A stretch of DNA of 64,000 nucleotides from Flavobacterium alkalisoli (GCF_008000935.1 NZ_CP042831.1:1364001-1428000); one strand, 5' to 3'. Positions 55,805-63,698 are shown, counted from the stretch's first letter. The notes: a model not told the origin generated them from the sequence alone. Numbers and translations: made by a program.

Positions 55805-55841
55805 AAAAAAAAGCCTTCCGTTATAGAAGGCCTTCTTTTTT
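55805..55841. terminator. Second hairpin with A and T runs, bidirectional
   Basis: AAGCCTTC pairs with GAAGGCCTT with one bulged base. The left flank is an A run (a U run on the minus strand) and the right flank a T run. It has no visible gene to end on the plus strand, so it may end a leftward transcript from the structured region at 55.86-55.93 kb. Confidence 0.6.
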
Positions 55842-55861
55842 CATAGCAAATTTTCCCAATT

Positions 55862-55930
55862 TTCCTTTTCATACAGACTGTGAGAAACTGTTCAGTCGTA
55901 TATCTATATAGATGCATGTTTATATGAAAA
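55862..55930. ncRNA. Possible structured RNA element (three-way junction)
   Basis: CCTTTTCATA (55862-55871) pairs perfectly with TATGAAAAGG (55921-55930). Inside lie two more hairpins: GACTG (55874-55878) with CAGTC (55891-55895), and the palindrome ATCTATATAGAT (55900-55911). No open reading frame explains this. Together with the terminator-like hairpin on its left, a small leftward RNA of about 130 bases is possible. This is a fold drawn by eye, without covariation support. Confidence 0.35.
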
Positions 55931-56067
55931 GGTTGCGTTGGGTATGAAAAAAAATAGGTATTTTGTTCTTTTTAACATTTTGCTGTGTAAATGTTTAATT
56001 AATTTGATTTTTTTTAACGTTAATTTTTTTTGGTTAGATTTAAGTATCTAACTAAAAAATTATTAAT
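55931..56067. promoter_or_regulatory. AT-rich leader with palindromes before the lipoprotein gene
   Basis: Contains the perfect palindrome TTAACGTTAA (56014-56023) and a 7-bp inverted repeat GTTAGAT / ATCTAAC (56033-56039 and 56046-56052) ending 15 bases before the ATG. Either could be a regulator site or an mRNA hairpin over the ribosome binding region. TAGATTTA at 56035-56042 is only a weak match to the -7 box. Confidence 0.4.
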
Positions 56068-56439
56068 ATGAAGAAAATTCATTTAAAGCTGTCGTTACTT
56101 TTAATGACAGGTGTCTTAATGGGGGGGGCAGCTATGCTAACTTCCTGTGAAAAAGAAGAATCTGTAGCTTATGCAGAAGATGCTGCAGATGTATCTTTAG
56201 AATTAAAAGCATTTAGAGAAGCTATTTTGGTTTCTGCAAAATTACCACATGATTTTTCTTTGAGTAAAGAAGAGTCAATAAACCGTAACGTAAGCTTACT
56301 TATTGATGAAGCCCGCGCTCTTATTTATGCTACTGGTATTTCGCAAACGGAATTAGACAAACTGTGTTCTAATGATGCAGATATTGTGAAATATGCAATG
56401 GATATTTATTTAAAAGAAAGTCAAAAACAATTTAATTAG
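56068..56439 (+). CDS. Small lipoprotein of unknown function with G8 tract in signal peptide
   Basis: A 123-residue protein with a lipoprotein signal (hydrophobic core 9-25, cysteine in TSC at about residue 27) and a helical soluble part with acidic and Ser-rich surface. No family is recognised. Eight consecutive G residues (56121-56128) encode Met-Gly-Gly in the signal peptide; such a tract is rare in this AT-rich sequence, and a slip of one base would shift the frame and abolish export. It is followed by another small exported protein after nine bases, so they form an operon. Confidence 0.7.
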   Translation: MKKIHLKLSLLLMTGVLMGGAAMLTSCEKEESVAYAEDAADVSLELKAFREAILVSAKLPHDFSLSKEESINRNVSLLIDEARALIYATGISQTELDKLCSNDADIVKYAMDIYLKESQKQFN

Positions 56440-56448
56440 GTAATACTT

Positions 56449-56943
56449 ATGAAAAAGATATTTTTAACATTGCTTCTGCTTTTGAGTTTAATAGGTTATG
56501 CTCAAAAACCAATCTACATACAGAACATGACAAGTATTTCGGCGAGTATTTATATTGAGGCTACCGGAAGTCAGATGCCAGGTTGTGCTACTAAAGTTAG
56601 TACTACCTTAACTCTTTTGGCTGGTACTTCAGTTTCTTTAAACAGTTTTAATAGTGCGCCTTCTAATATGTGGCAGCTAGGTGGTACTACATATACAAAT
56701 GCACAGGCTACAGGTATGTATGGACTGGCGCAATGGGAATATGTTAGATATGATCCTTTAAAATGTGCATGTGGAGCTTTTGTGTCTGATAATAATGTAT
56801 GTTATACATTTACTAATGGTAATGGTTATTATAATTATGCTCCATGTAGTCAATGTATATCTCAATGTAACGATGCTCCATGTCAAACTTATGCTTCTTG
56901 GGTAGATATGGGGTCATATATATCAGTTGTTTTTCATAATTAG
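56449..56943 (+). CDS. Small Cys-rich secreted protein of unknown function
   Basis: A 164-residue protein with a signal peptide (cleavage near YAQ, about 17-19). The mature part is rich in Thr, Ser, Tyr and Asn and holds about nine cysteines, several in pairs near the C terminus (KCACG, PCSQCISQC, APCQTY), which would suit disulfides outside the cytoplasm. It begins like a small beta-sandwich (YIQNMTSISASIYIEATG). No family is recognised. It follows the lipoprotein by nine bases and is closed by a terminator. Confidence 0.7.
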   Translation: MKKIFLTLLLLLSLIGYAQKPIYIQNMTSISASIYIEATGSQMPGCATKVSTTLTLLAGTSVSLNSFNSAPSNMWQLGGTTYTNAQATGMYGLAQWEYVRYDPLKCACGAFVSDNNVCYTFTNGNGYYNYAPCSQCISQCNDAPCQTYASWVDMGSYISVVFHN

Positions 56944-56970
56944 CGTATAAATTTTTCAATTGATAAGTTA

Positions 56971-57008
56971 AAAGTCCTGAGTTATTAATACTCAGGACTT
57001 TTTTTTTG
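56971..57008 (+). terminator. Terminator of the small secreted gene pair
   Basis: Stem AAAGTCCTGAGT / ACTCAGGACTTT around TATTAAT and a T8 run. Confidence 0.9.
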
Positions 57009-57036
57009 ATGTTTATTGGTTTTTCAAGTATCTTTG
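57005..57036 (+). promoter_or_regulatory. Promoter of the ctaB-oxidase cluster
   Basis: TTTG at 57005-57008, 20-base spacer, TATCTTTG at 57029-57036; transcription would begin near 57043. This rules out a start at 57016 and fixes the ATG at 57055. Confidence 0.7.
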
Positions 57037-57054
57037 CGCCAGTTTTTGATAACA

Positions 57055-57969
57055 ATGAAAATTACTTTGGACGCTTCAGAAAAAACAGTTTCAGTTAAGA
57101 CCTTATTTGCAGACTTTACAGCAATTACTAAGGCGAGGCTCGCAATAAGTGTAGTTTTTTCTTCTATGGCAGGATATTTATTAGGTGTTTCTGATGAGTA
57201 TCCGTTTAGTTGGGTTACTTTTATGTTGCTTGGTATAGGTGGTTACTGTATGGTAGGCGCTTCTAATGTTTTTAACCAGATTATAGAAAAAGATCTGGAC
57301 TCCCTTATGGACAGGACTAAAAACAGGCCTGTTCCATCCGGAAAGATTTCAGTAAAAAATGCTTTTTATGTAGGTTGTGCCTTAACGGTTGCGGGTATAG
57401 CTATTTTGTATAGCATTAATCCAAAAACAGCAATGTTTGGAGCTATATCAATTTTTCTTTATACCAGTATTTACACTCCGTTAAAAACCAAAACCCCGCT
57501 TGCAGTTTTTGTTGGTGCTTTTCCCGGTGCCATACCGTTCATGTTAGGATGGGTTGCTGCAACAAATAATTTTGGAATTGAGGCGGGTACACTTTTTATG
57601 ATTCAGTTCTTTTGGCAGTTCCCTCACTTTTGGGCTATTGGCTGGTTTTTGTATGACGATTATAAAAAGGCAGGTTTCTTTATGTTGCCTACCCGTAAAA
57701 AAGATAAGAAGACGGCTTTATATACCATACTTTATACAATTTGGCTAATACTGGCTTCGCTGCTTCCGGTAACAGGATTGACAGGCGAGCTTAAATTAAG
57801 TTATGTGTCTGCTGTTGTTGTGTTGCTGGTAGGTATATGGATGCTGGTTTATGCTGTTAAGCTTTATAATAAAATGGATGGGCCTGCTGCCCGAAAACTA
57901 ATGTTGGTTAGTGTATCATATATTTCGCTTTTACAGGTTATATATGTACTAGATAAATTTATCCGATAA
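57055..57969 (+). CDS. ctaB: Protoheme IX farnesyltransferase (heme O synthase)
   Basis: A 304-residue UbiA-family prenyltransferase with about nine membrane helices. It attaches farnesyl to heme b, giving heme O, the precursor of heme A for the aa3 oxidase. The first prenyl-pyrophosphate motif is NQIIEKDLDSLMDRTKNRP and the second is in the loop DDYKKAGFFMLPT. Start ATG 57055 because the promoter -7 box overlaps the upstream alternative. Its stop overlaps the next start (TAATG). Confidence 0.96.
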   Translation: MKITLDASEKTVSVKTLFADFTAITKARLAISVVFSSMAGYLLGVSDEYPFSWVTFMLLGIGGYCMVGASNVFNQIIEKDLDSLMDRTKNRPVPSGKISVKNAFYVGCALTVAGIAILYSINPKTAMFGAISIFLYTSIYTPLKTKTPLAVFVGAFPGAIPFMLGWVAATNNFGIEAGTLFMIQFFWQFPHFWAIGWFLYDDYKKAGFFMLPTRKKDKKTALYTILYTIWLILASLLPVTGLTGELKLSYVSAVVVLLVGIWMLVYAVKLYNKMDGPAARKLMLVSVSYISLLQVIYVLDKFIR

Positions 57970-58559
57970 TGATTATGGTAGAGAAAATGTCACTTCAGGA
58001 GCATGAGCTAAGAAATGCTAGGTCTAAAAAAATGCTTCTTTGGTTTGCAATGATAAGCATGTTTATGACTTTTGCCGGTTTAACCAGTGCTTATGTGGTT
58101 AGTGCTTCAAGGCCGGATTGGCTAAATACATTTAAACTTCCGGATGCGTTTATAATAAGCACTGTTGTTATAGTGATAAGCAGCTTTACTTTTCATTTTG
58201 CTAAAACCTTTGTAAAAAAAGGTGATAATAAAACTGCCGGGATGTTATTGCTGGCTACACTGGCGCTGGGCGTTGCCTTTGTTTTTTGCCAGTTTAACGG
58301 TTTTCAGGAAATAATAGAAAGCGGGTATTTTTTTACCGGAAGTGAGAGTACGGTGACTACCTCTTTTGTTTATATAGTTACTATAGTGCATTTAGTTCAC
58401 CTTTTTGCGGGGCTTATTGTGCTTTTAGTGGTAATTTATAATCATTTTAAACAAAAATACAATCCCTCTCAAACCCTTGGTATAGAGTTAGGTGCGATGT
58501 TTTGGCACTTTTTGGATATTTTGTGGATTTACTTGTTTTTGTTTTTATATTTCTATTAA
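57969..58559 (+). CDS. Heme-copper oxidase subunit III family protein (short form)
   Basis: A 196-residue protein with five membrane helices and the subunit III pattern: helix 3 to 5 with HLVHLFAGLIVL and ALFWHFLDILWIYLF, where the H-F-x-D signature stands. It overlaps the ctaB stop by one base. The first two helices of full-length subunit III are missing, as in the CyoC-like and CtaE short class. A second, longer subunit III gene follows. Confidence 0.92.
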   Translation: MIMVEKMSLQEHELRNARSKKMLLWFAMISMFMTFAGLTSAYVVSASRPDWLNTFKLPDAFIISTVVIVISSFTFHFAKTFVKKGDNKTAGMLLLATLALGVAFVFCQFNGFQEIIESGYFFTGSESTVTTSFVYIVTIVHLVHLFAGLIVLLVVIYNHFKQKYNPSQTLGIELGAMFWHFLDILWIYLFLFLYFY

Positions 58560-58571
58560 TGAAAAAAAATG

Positions 58572-58579
58572 TAAATTTG
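58572..58579 (+). promoter_or_regulatory. -7 box TAAATTTG before the long subunit III gene
   Basis: Matches TAnnTTTG 27 bases before the ATG at 58607; a second promoter within the cluster. Confidence 0.5.
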
Positions 58580-58606
58580 GAAACTTTTTATAATTAACTA
58601 ACTTTT

Positions 58607-59594
58607 ATGGCAGCGACAGTTACTTCAACAGCTACTACAGGTAAGACATGGGACGGCGGTAATGAGCCTATGGGTGCGAGTTATGGCAAGATGATGATGT
58701 GGTTTTTCATCGTATCAGATGCTTTAACTTTCTCAGGATTCCTTGCGGCGTACGGTTTTTCAAGATTTAAATTTATTGAAACATGGCCAATAGCCGACGA
58801 AGTGTTTAATCACTTCCCTTTTATGCACGGTGTTGATGCGCCGATGTACTATGTGGCATTCATGACATTTATCCTAATTTTCTCTTCAGTAACTATGGTG
58901 CTGGCAGTTGATGCAGGTCATCAAATGAAAAAGACTAAAGTTGCTGTTTACATGCTTCTTACAATTGTAGGTGGTTTTATATTCCTTGGTTCTCAGGCTT
59001 GGGAGTGGAAAAACTTCATTAAAGGTGAGTACGGAGCTATAGAGACTAAAGGTGGTGCTATACTTCAGTTTGTAACTAAAGTAGAAGACGGTAGCTATGA
59101 AAGAGTTAAGCTTGCTGATTTTGCGGCTCATTTAGAAACAGACAGAGTTAACAATACCAGAAGCAATGGTATTTGGTTTGAAGAGTCGTCTGATTTACCA
59201 TCTGTTAGTTTAGATGAAGTTGTTAAAGGTTTTGAAGCTCATCCTGAAATTTTAGTGAGAACTGAAATGATTAAGGATAAACATAAAACTGTACTTTCAA
59301 GAGAGGAGTCTTTAGTAAGAATGAAAGACGCTCAAATTGTGGTTGAAGGTGCTAACCTGGAAAGAAACGAATACGGTCATAAACTTTTTGCTGATTTCTT
59401 CTTCTTTATTACAGGTTTCCCACGGTTTCCACGTATTCTCTGGGGTAATGATTAATGTTCTTATCTTCCTTAATGTTATTTTAGGTACTTATGAGAAGAG
59501 AAGAAGTTATGAGATGGTTGAGAAAGTAGGTCTTTACTGGCACTTTGTAGACTTAGTTTGGGTGTTTGTATTTACATTCTTCTATCTTGTTTAA
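58607..59594 (+). pseudogene. coxC: Cytochrome c oxidase subunit III (long form), frameshifted
   Basis: From ATG 58607 the frame encodes subunit III helices and a long soluble insert (about 150-260, charged, ending in NEYGHKLFADFFFFITG). It then runs out of phase: the residues change to FPRFPRILWGND and stop at 59455. In the next frame the missing helices appear at once, FHGFHVFSGVMINV through YWHFVDLVWVFVFTFFYLV to the stop at 59594. One extra C in TTTCCCACGG (59416-59425) explains it; TTTCCACGG would join both parts into a full subunit III of about 328 residues. It could be a sequencing error or a recent mutation; the neighbours are intact. Confidence 0.88.
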
Positions 59595-59615
59595 TAGTAA
59601 AAAAGTATAATTATC

Positions 59616-59966
59616 ATGGCACATACTCACGAATCTAATACAAAAAGAATTTGGTTTGTTTTTGGTTTACTGTCTGTAATCACTGTTGTAGAGGTTGCAT
59701 TAGGTATTGCAAAACCGGATTTCTTATATAAAACAGACCTTTTCAATATGCATTTATTGAACTGGATATTTATAATACTAACTGTAGCAAAAGCTTATTA
59801 TATCATGTGGGCCTTCATGCACCTTGAAGGAGAGAAGGCGAACCTAAGATGGTCTATTGTAGCCCCACTGGTATTTTTAATTATCTATTTAGTGTTCATC
59901 TTACTTATAGAAGGTAATTATGTATTTGATGTGTTCAAGGGATCTCAATATAAATGGATCTTCTAA
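59616..59966 (+). CDS. Cytochrome c oxidase subunit IV family protein
   Basis: A 116-residue protein with three membrane helices, typical of the small CtaF-like subunit IV: VFGLLSVITVVEVALGI, the conserved KAYYIMWAFMHLEGEK, and a C-terminal hydrophobic stretch. It has no cofactor and supports assembly. It lies 21 bases after the long subunit III gene. Confidence 0.9.
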   Translation: MAHTHESNTKRIWFVFGLLSVITVVEVALGIAKPDFLYKTDLFNMHLLNWIFIILTVAKAYYIMWAFMHLEGEKANLRWSIVAPLVFLIIYLVFILLIEGNYVFDVFKGSQYKWIF

Positions 59967-59982
59967 TACACATATTAACTAT

Positions 59983-60013
59983 AAAAAAGGCGGTTTTTCA
60001 ACCGCCTTTTTTT
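59983..60013 (+). terminator. Terminator after subunit IV
   Basis: Stem AAAAAAGGCGGTT / AACCGCCTTTTTT followed by more T residues. Confidence 0.9.
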
Positions 60014-60020
60014 AATTTTG
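60013..60020 (+). promoter_or_regulatory. -7 box TAATTTTG of the assembly gene group
   Basis: Matches TAnnTTTG and touches the end of the preceding terminator; it starts a separate transcript for the Sco-like, Sco and DUF420 genes. Confidence 0.55.
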
Positions 60021-60039
60021 TACCCGGAAACTTCCTGAT

Positions 60040-60705
60040 ATGAAAAAAAAGATTGTCCTTATAAGTCTGCTTATACTTCCTATTACTGCCTACATTTATT
60101 TTTCAATGGTTAAGCATAATTCACTTTATTTATCTGTACTGGTAAAAAATGTGGATGAGCTTCCCGCGGGAACATCATTAAGCGGTGAGCCTGTTTTACT
60201 TGAAAACAAAATTTCGATTGTTGGCTTTCCGGGGAGTGATATACTTAAAAGAAAAGAAAGCCTTTTTAATCTTAACCAGAAAATTGCAAACAAGTACGAA
60301 GAGTTTGATGATTTTCAAATGGTAATGCTTGTTCCTAAAGGCAGCGATGAGCAGGTTGAAAAGGTAATAAGTGACCTGAAGGTTATGAGCGATCTTTCTA
60401 AATGGAAATTTTTGTTTGCAGATCCGGAACAGATAGCATCATTTCATAGCTCATTACAAACAGCTCAGCCCCTTGATGCCGATTTAGGTTCATTTTATGT
60501 TTATATCATAGATAAAAAAAGAGACCTTAGGGGACGTAATGGTGAAGGTAAGAAAGGAAAAGGCAAGGATATGATAGACGGATACAATACTTTTTCGGCT
60601 TCCGAGCTTCATAATGAAATGACCGATGATGTAAAAATCCTTTTAAGAGAATATAGGCTTGCCCTAAAGAGAAATGAGGGTAAAGGAGTGAAGAGAAAAA
60701 TCTAA
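60040..60705 (+). CDS. Membrane-anchored Sco-like protein without cysteines
   Basis: A 221-residue protein with one N-terminal membrane helix (about 4-24) and a thioredoxin-like domain. The order of elements parallels the Sco protein that follows: ISIVGFPGSD where Sco has its CxxxC strand, then YVYIIDKKRDLRGRNG where Sco has LVDKEGNIR, and a final ELHNEMTDDVKILLREY helix. It contains no cysteine, so copper binding as in Sco is impossible. It probably has a structural or regulatory role in oxidase assembly, which is inference from context. It is five bases upstream of sco. Confidence 0.75.
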   Translation: MKKKIVLISLLILPITAYIYFSMVKHNSLYLSVLVKNVDELPAGTSLSGEPVLLENKISIVGFPGSDILKRKESLFNLNQKIANKYEEFDDFQMVMLVPKGSDEQVEKVISDLKVMSDLSKWKFLFADPEQIASFHSSLQTAQPLDADLGSFYVYIIDKKRDLRGRNGEGKKGKGKDMIDGYNTFSASELHNEMTDDVKILLREYRLALKRNEGKGVKRKI

Positions 60706-60710
60706 TTACA

Positions 60711-61340
60711 ATGAAAAATAAATATTCATATATAGGTATATCATTTATAGTCCTGGTTTTTGGTATATGGGCCGTAAAAGAAATAGGCAACCGTTTTAAA
60801 AGGTCAGATTTGTTTGAGGTTGGTCCGGTGCCGTCTTTTGAACTTACAGATCAGGACAACAAAAAGATTACCGATAAGGATTATAAGGGCAAGGTATATG
60901 TTGTTGAGTTCTTCTTCTCTACCTGCCCTACCATTTGTCCTGTTATGAATCAGAATATGCTTAAACTGCAGGATAAGTTTTATGGTAATCCAGAGTTTGG
61001 TATTGCTTCTATAACTATTAATCCGGAATATGATACTACTGAGGTTTTAAAAAAACATGCCGAAGCATTAGGGGTAAAACATTACAATTGGCATTTTTTA
61101 ACCGGAGACAGAGACTATATTTATAATCTGGCCAATACAGGTTTTAATGTTTATGCAGGCCAAAACAAGAATGCACCGGGTGGATTTGAACATTCGGGGC
61201 TTTTTGCACTTGTGGATAAGGAAGGTAATATCCGTTGCAGGAAAGACCAATACGGTAATCCTATAATGTATTATGACGGGACTGCAGAAACTGGTGTAAA
61301 AGAGATTAAAGAGGATATTGAAAAATTATTAGAAGAATAA
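60711..61340 (+). CDS. Sco family copper-delivery protein
   Basis: A 209-residue protein with one membrane anchor and a thioredoxin-fold domain outside the cytoplasm. The copper ligands are complete: C-P-T-I-C in FFFSTCPTICPVM and a histidine in GGFEHSGLF. Sco proteins deliver copper to or reduce the CuA site of subunit II. It lies within the oxidase cluster, one base from the DUF420 gene. Confidence 0.95.
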   Translation: MKNKYSYIGISFIVLVFGIWAVKEIGNRFKRSDLFEVGPVPSFELTDQDNKKITDKDYKGKVYVVEFFFSTCPTICPVMNQNMLKLQDKFYGNPEFGIASITINPEYDTTEVLKKHAEALGVKHYNWHFLTGDRDYIYNLANTGFNVYAGQNKNAPGGFEHSGLFALVDKEGNIRCRKDQYGNPIMYYDGTAETGVKEIKEDIEKLLEE

Positions 61341-61341
61341 T

Positions 61342-61935
61342 ATGGAGACAGTAACATCAGAAAGCATTGAGAAGAAATACAGGGTTTGGATTATTGTCCT
61401 GTCTGTTGCCATTCCGGTGGTTGTAGCAATCCTTTTTGGGATTAAGCTTAAAGATTTAGGTTTTGATGTAGAGCCTCTTTATTTTTTACCTCCTATATAT
61501 GCGGGAATCAATGGGCTTACGGCAGTAGTTTTAATTACGGCGGTTATGGCGGTAAGAAGAGGTAAGCTGAAACTTCATGAAAATCTTATGAAGTTTGCTA
61601 TTACCCTTTCATGCCTGTTTCTGGCTATGTATGTGGCTTATCATATGACGGCTGATTCTACAGTATTTGGTGACTTTAACCATAATGGTGTGCTGGAACT
61701 TTCAGAACAGAATAAGGTTGGTTTTTCAAGATACATTTACCTGTTCATATTACTGTTTCATATTGCGCTTTCCATAATAATAATACCATTGGTATTGCTT
61801 ACTTATGTAAGGGCGCTTTCAAAGAGTTTTTACAGACATAAAAAGTTAGCGCGCATTACTTACCCGTTATGGCTTTATGTAGCTGTTACAGGAGTTATAG
61901 TGTATCTTATGATATCGCCTTATTATAACTACTAA
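61342..61935 (+). CDS. DUF420 membrane protein with EF-hand-like loop
   Basis: A 197-residue protein with five membrane helices belonging to DUF420 (CtaM-like), linked to cytochrome oxidase assembly. Conserved histidines sit in the helices (LHENLMKF, AYHMTAD, LFHIALS). Between helices 3 and 4 an extra loop, D111-F-N113-H-N115-G-V-L-E-L-S-E122, matches the 12-residue EF-hand calcium-binding consensus. It starts one base after sco. Confidence 0.88.
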   Translation: METVTSESIEKKYRVWIIVLSVAIPVVVAILFGIKLKDLGFDVEPLYFLPPIYAGINGLTAVVLITAVMAVRRGKLKLHENLMKFAITLSCLFLAMYVAYHMTADSTVFGDFNHNGVLELSEQNKVGFSRYIYLFILLFHIALSIIIIPLVLLTYVRALSKSFYRHKKLARITYPLWLYVAVTGVIVYLMISPYYNY

Positions 61936-61946
61936 AAAGATGTTTG

Positions 61947-62186
61947 ATGAGTAAGAGAGTTATAAATTTCGGGATTGTGTTTTTTGCTCTGCTGCTGTCA
62001 GTGCAGGCAAATGCACAGTGTGCTATGTGCAGGGCATCGCTCGAGAGCAGTGACGGAGGAATTAAGCCGGAAGCAGTGAATGACGGAATTGTATACTTAA
62101 TGATTTTTCCGTACCTGTTGGTTGGTCTTGTAGGTTATGCGGTTTACCGGTTAAGAAAAAAGAAAACAACAAATACTACAGAATAA
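61947..62186 (+). CDS. Small exported membrane protein with CxxC motif
   Basis: A 79-residue protein with a signal sequence (cleavage near ANAQ, about 22-25), then C-A-M-C just after the likely cleavage site, and one membrane helix (about 50-68) with a basic C-terminal tail. The CxxC could bind copper or heme-related metal, or form a disulfide. Its family is not recognised, but it closes the oxidase assembly cluster. ATG 61947 is chosen over TTG 61944. Confidence 0.7.
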   Translation: MSKRVINFGIVFFALLLSVQANAQCAMCRASLESSDGGIKPEAVNDGIVYLMIFPYLLVGLVGYAVYRLRKKKTTNTTE

Positions 62187-62189
62187 TAT

Positions 62190-62222
62190 AAAAATAGACG
62201 GCTACTTAAGGCCGTCTATTTT
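62190..62222. terminator. Bidirectional terminator
   Basis: Stem AAAATAGACGGC / GCCGTCTATTTT with A and T runs on both sides, between convergent genes. It overlaps the stop codon of the leftward DUF4403 gene (62202-62204). Confidence 0.85.
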
Positions 62223-63590
62223 TATATCCATCTTACCCGAAGTTTTTATAAAGGCTATTATGGCATTGTCGGTGAGTTCGATCTTGTCGAACTCAAAATC
62301 ATTTAAGTTGCCGTTTACAAATATTCCTGTCATAGGGGAGTAGTTGTTTAGGTAAGGACTAAGGCTCTTTTTACCCTCTTCCAGATTTTCTGTTATACTA
62401 TAACGGCAGTTTTCCTGTATTTTTCTTAGTACTGTACCTTCTGCAAGCCAGTTGGCGGTTTTCATTAGTACGCTTTTTGTGTCGAGTACATAATCCAGCT
62501 TGTCAAAATAAATTTCTTTTGTAGTGGCATTGTAGCTAGGGTACCCTGACAGGTAAACAGTACCGTTAATACTGCCCGACATATTAAGGGCTATTATCAT
62601 TTTGCCATCCTTATGCCAAAGGTCAACTTTATTTACAAGGACTTTTCTGCTGCCGGAACCAAATTCCTGTCCCTGAAAGTTCTTGGTCATTATTTTTGAG
62701 GCATTCTCATAGGTAGATATACCGGCAACCACTACATTAATCTTATCCGGCATTTTGCTTACTGCCTTTAGTACTACATTATCCTTTTTAAAAGTGCTTA
62801 CGGGTTTTTGACCTATTATGGTTTGCATGGTACATTTAAGCCCCATGTCCATTGTAATTTGTTTTTTTGATAATACGGCATCGGTTACATATAACTCAAC
62901 GGGAGTAAGCATAAACCATGCTTCATACTGTTCGTTAGATAGGAATGGAGTGCTTATTTTTTGAAGCGCATCCAATACCTGTGGTTTAAAATCGGTAGTA
63001 TTGGCAATGGCATCATCCAGCATCTGTTCTATTTTCGATTTAAACAGTTTTACCGCAGGGTTTATAAGATAGGTAATGGCTACTTTTTGTCCTGCGATTG
63101 TAGTGGTGGGGCTTTCCTGCCATTTAAGGCTTTCCAGTGTTGTAACTGTTGATAGTTTCCAGTTCTTAAGGCCTACTTTGCTGTCGAGGGTTACAATGGC
63201 ATTTAGGTCAAAATCCCTTACATCTTTAAGTGATACACCCAGTGCTGTTGTGCCGTATTTTACCTTTGCGCTTATTTTTATGGGTAAGATAGATTGTAGT
63301 CTGCCTTTTTGTTCGGTAAACTTAATAGGGGCGGTTTTCCATATTTTAAGGGTTATGTCATCATCATTTATGTTGTTGTCTTCATAAATAAGTCCGGTAA
63401 AGAATTTGTTTAGCTGGTTTTCTATATCGCTAACCGATATGGTTACCGGCATGTTTACAAACGAAGTAGTTGTTTGGTAAACAGCAGGAGTGTTTGTAGA
63501 GGGTTCGGGTTTTAAGGCTTCAATACGCTTAGCGGTGGAACATCCCGACAATATAATTACCAATGTGCTTAAGGCAAACAACTTTTTCAT
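62202..63590 (-). CDS. DUF4403 family lipoprotein
   Basis: A 462-residue lipoprotein (signal peptide with LSGC, lipid-attached Cys17) belonging to DUF4403 of Bacteroidota. It is mostly beta-rich with a region of amphipathic helix and strands; repeated ISVSDIENQLNKFFTGLIYED-type segments give the BPI/TULIP-like flavour suggested for this family. No catalytic motif is visible. Possibly a lipid-binding envelope protein, which is only inference. A minus-strand TAATTTTG (63612-63619) lies 22 bases upstream. Confidence 0.82.
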   Translation of the reverse strand: MKKLFALSTLVIILSGCSTAKRIEALKPEPSTNTPAVYQTTTSFVNMPVTISVSDIENQLNKFFTGLIYEDNNINDDDITLKIWKTAPIKFTEQKGRLQSILPIKISAKVKYGTTALGVSLKDVRDFDLNAIVTLDSKVGLKNWKLSTVTTLESLKWQESPTTTIAGQKVAITYLINPAVKLFKSKIEQMLDDAIANTTDFKPQVLDALQKISTPFLSNEQYEAWFMLTPVELYVTDAVLSKKQITMDMGLKCTMQTIIGQKPVSTFKKDNVVLKAVSKMPDKINVVVAGISTYENASKIMTKNFQGQEFGSGSRKVLVNKVDLWHKDGKMIIALNMSGSINGTVYLSGYPSYNATTKEIYFDKLDYVLDTKSVLMKTANWLAEGTVLRKIQENCRYSITENLEEGKKSLSPYLNNYSPMTGIFVNGNLNDFEFDKIELTDNAIIAFIKTSGKMDIKIDGLK

Positions 63591-63611
63591 GGTTTGTTGA
63601 AAATTTTAGCG

Positions 63612-63619
63612 CAAAATTA
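63612..63619 (-). promoter_or_regulatory. -7 box TAATTTTG of the DUF4403 gene
   Basis: The plus-strand CAAAATTA is the complement of TAnnTTTG, 22 bases before the start at 63590. Confidence 0.5.
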
Positions 63620-63698
63620 ATGCTAAAATTGTAACTTTTTACGTTCTTAATCGACTAAAACTATAGTGAATAAGGTTATTTTCTTTGCAGAAAATAAA

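Noticed and set aside
57016..57054. Upstream start for ctaB at 57016
   Set aside because: It would lie before the predicted transcription start (-7 box 57029-57036).
59416..59425. Programmed -1 frameshift at TTTCCCA in subunit III
   Set aside because: The site fits a -1 slippery heptamer, but a -1 shift reaches a stop after eight codons; the helices continue in the +1 frame, so an extra base is the simpler reading.
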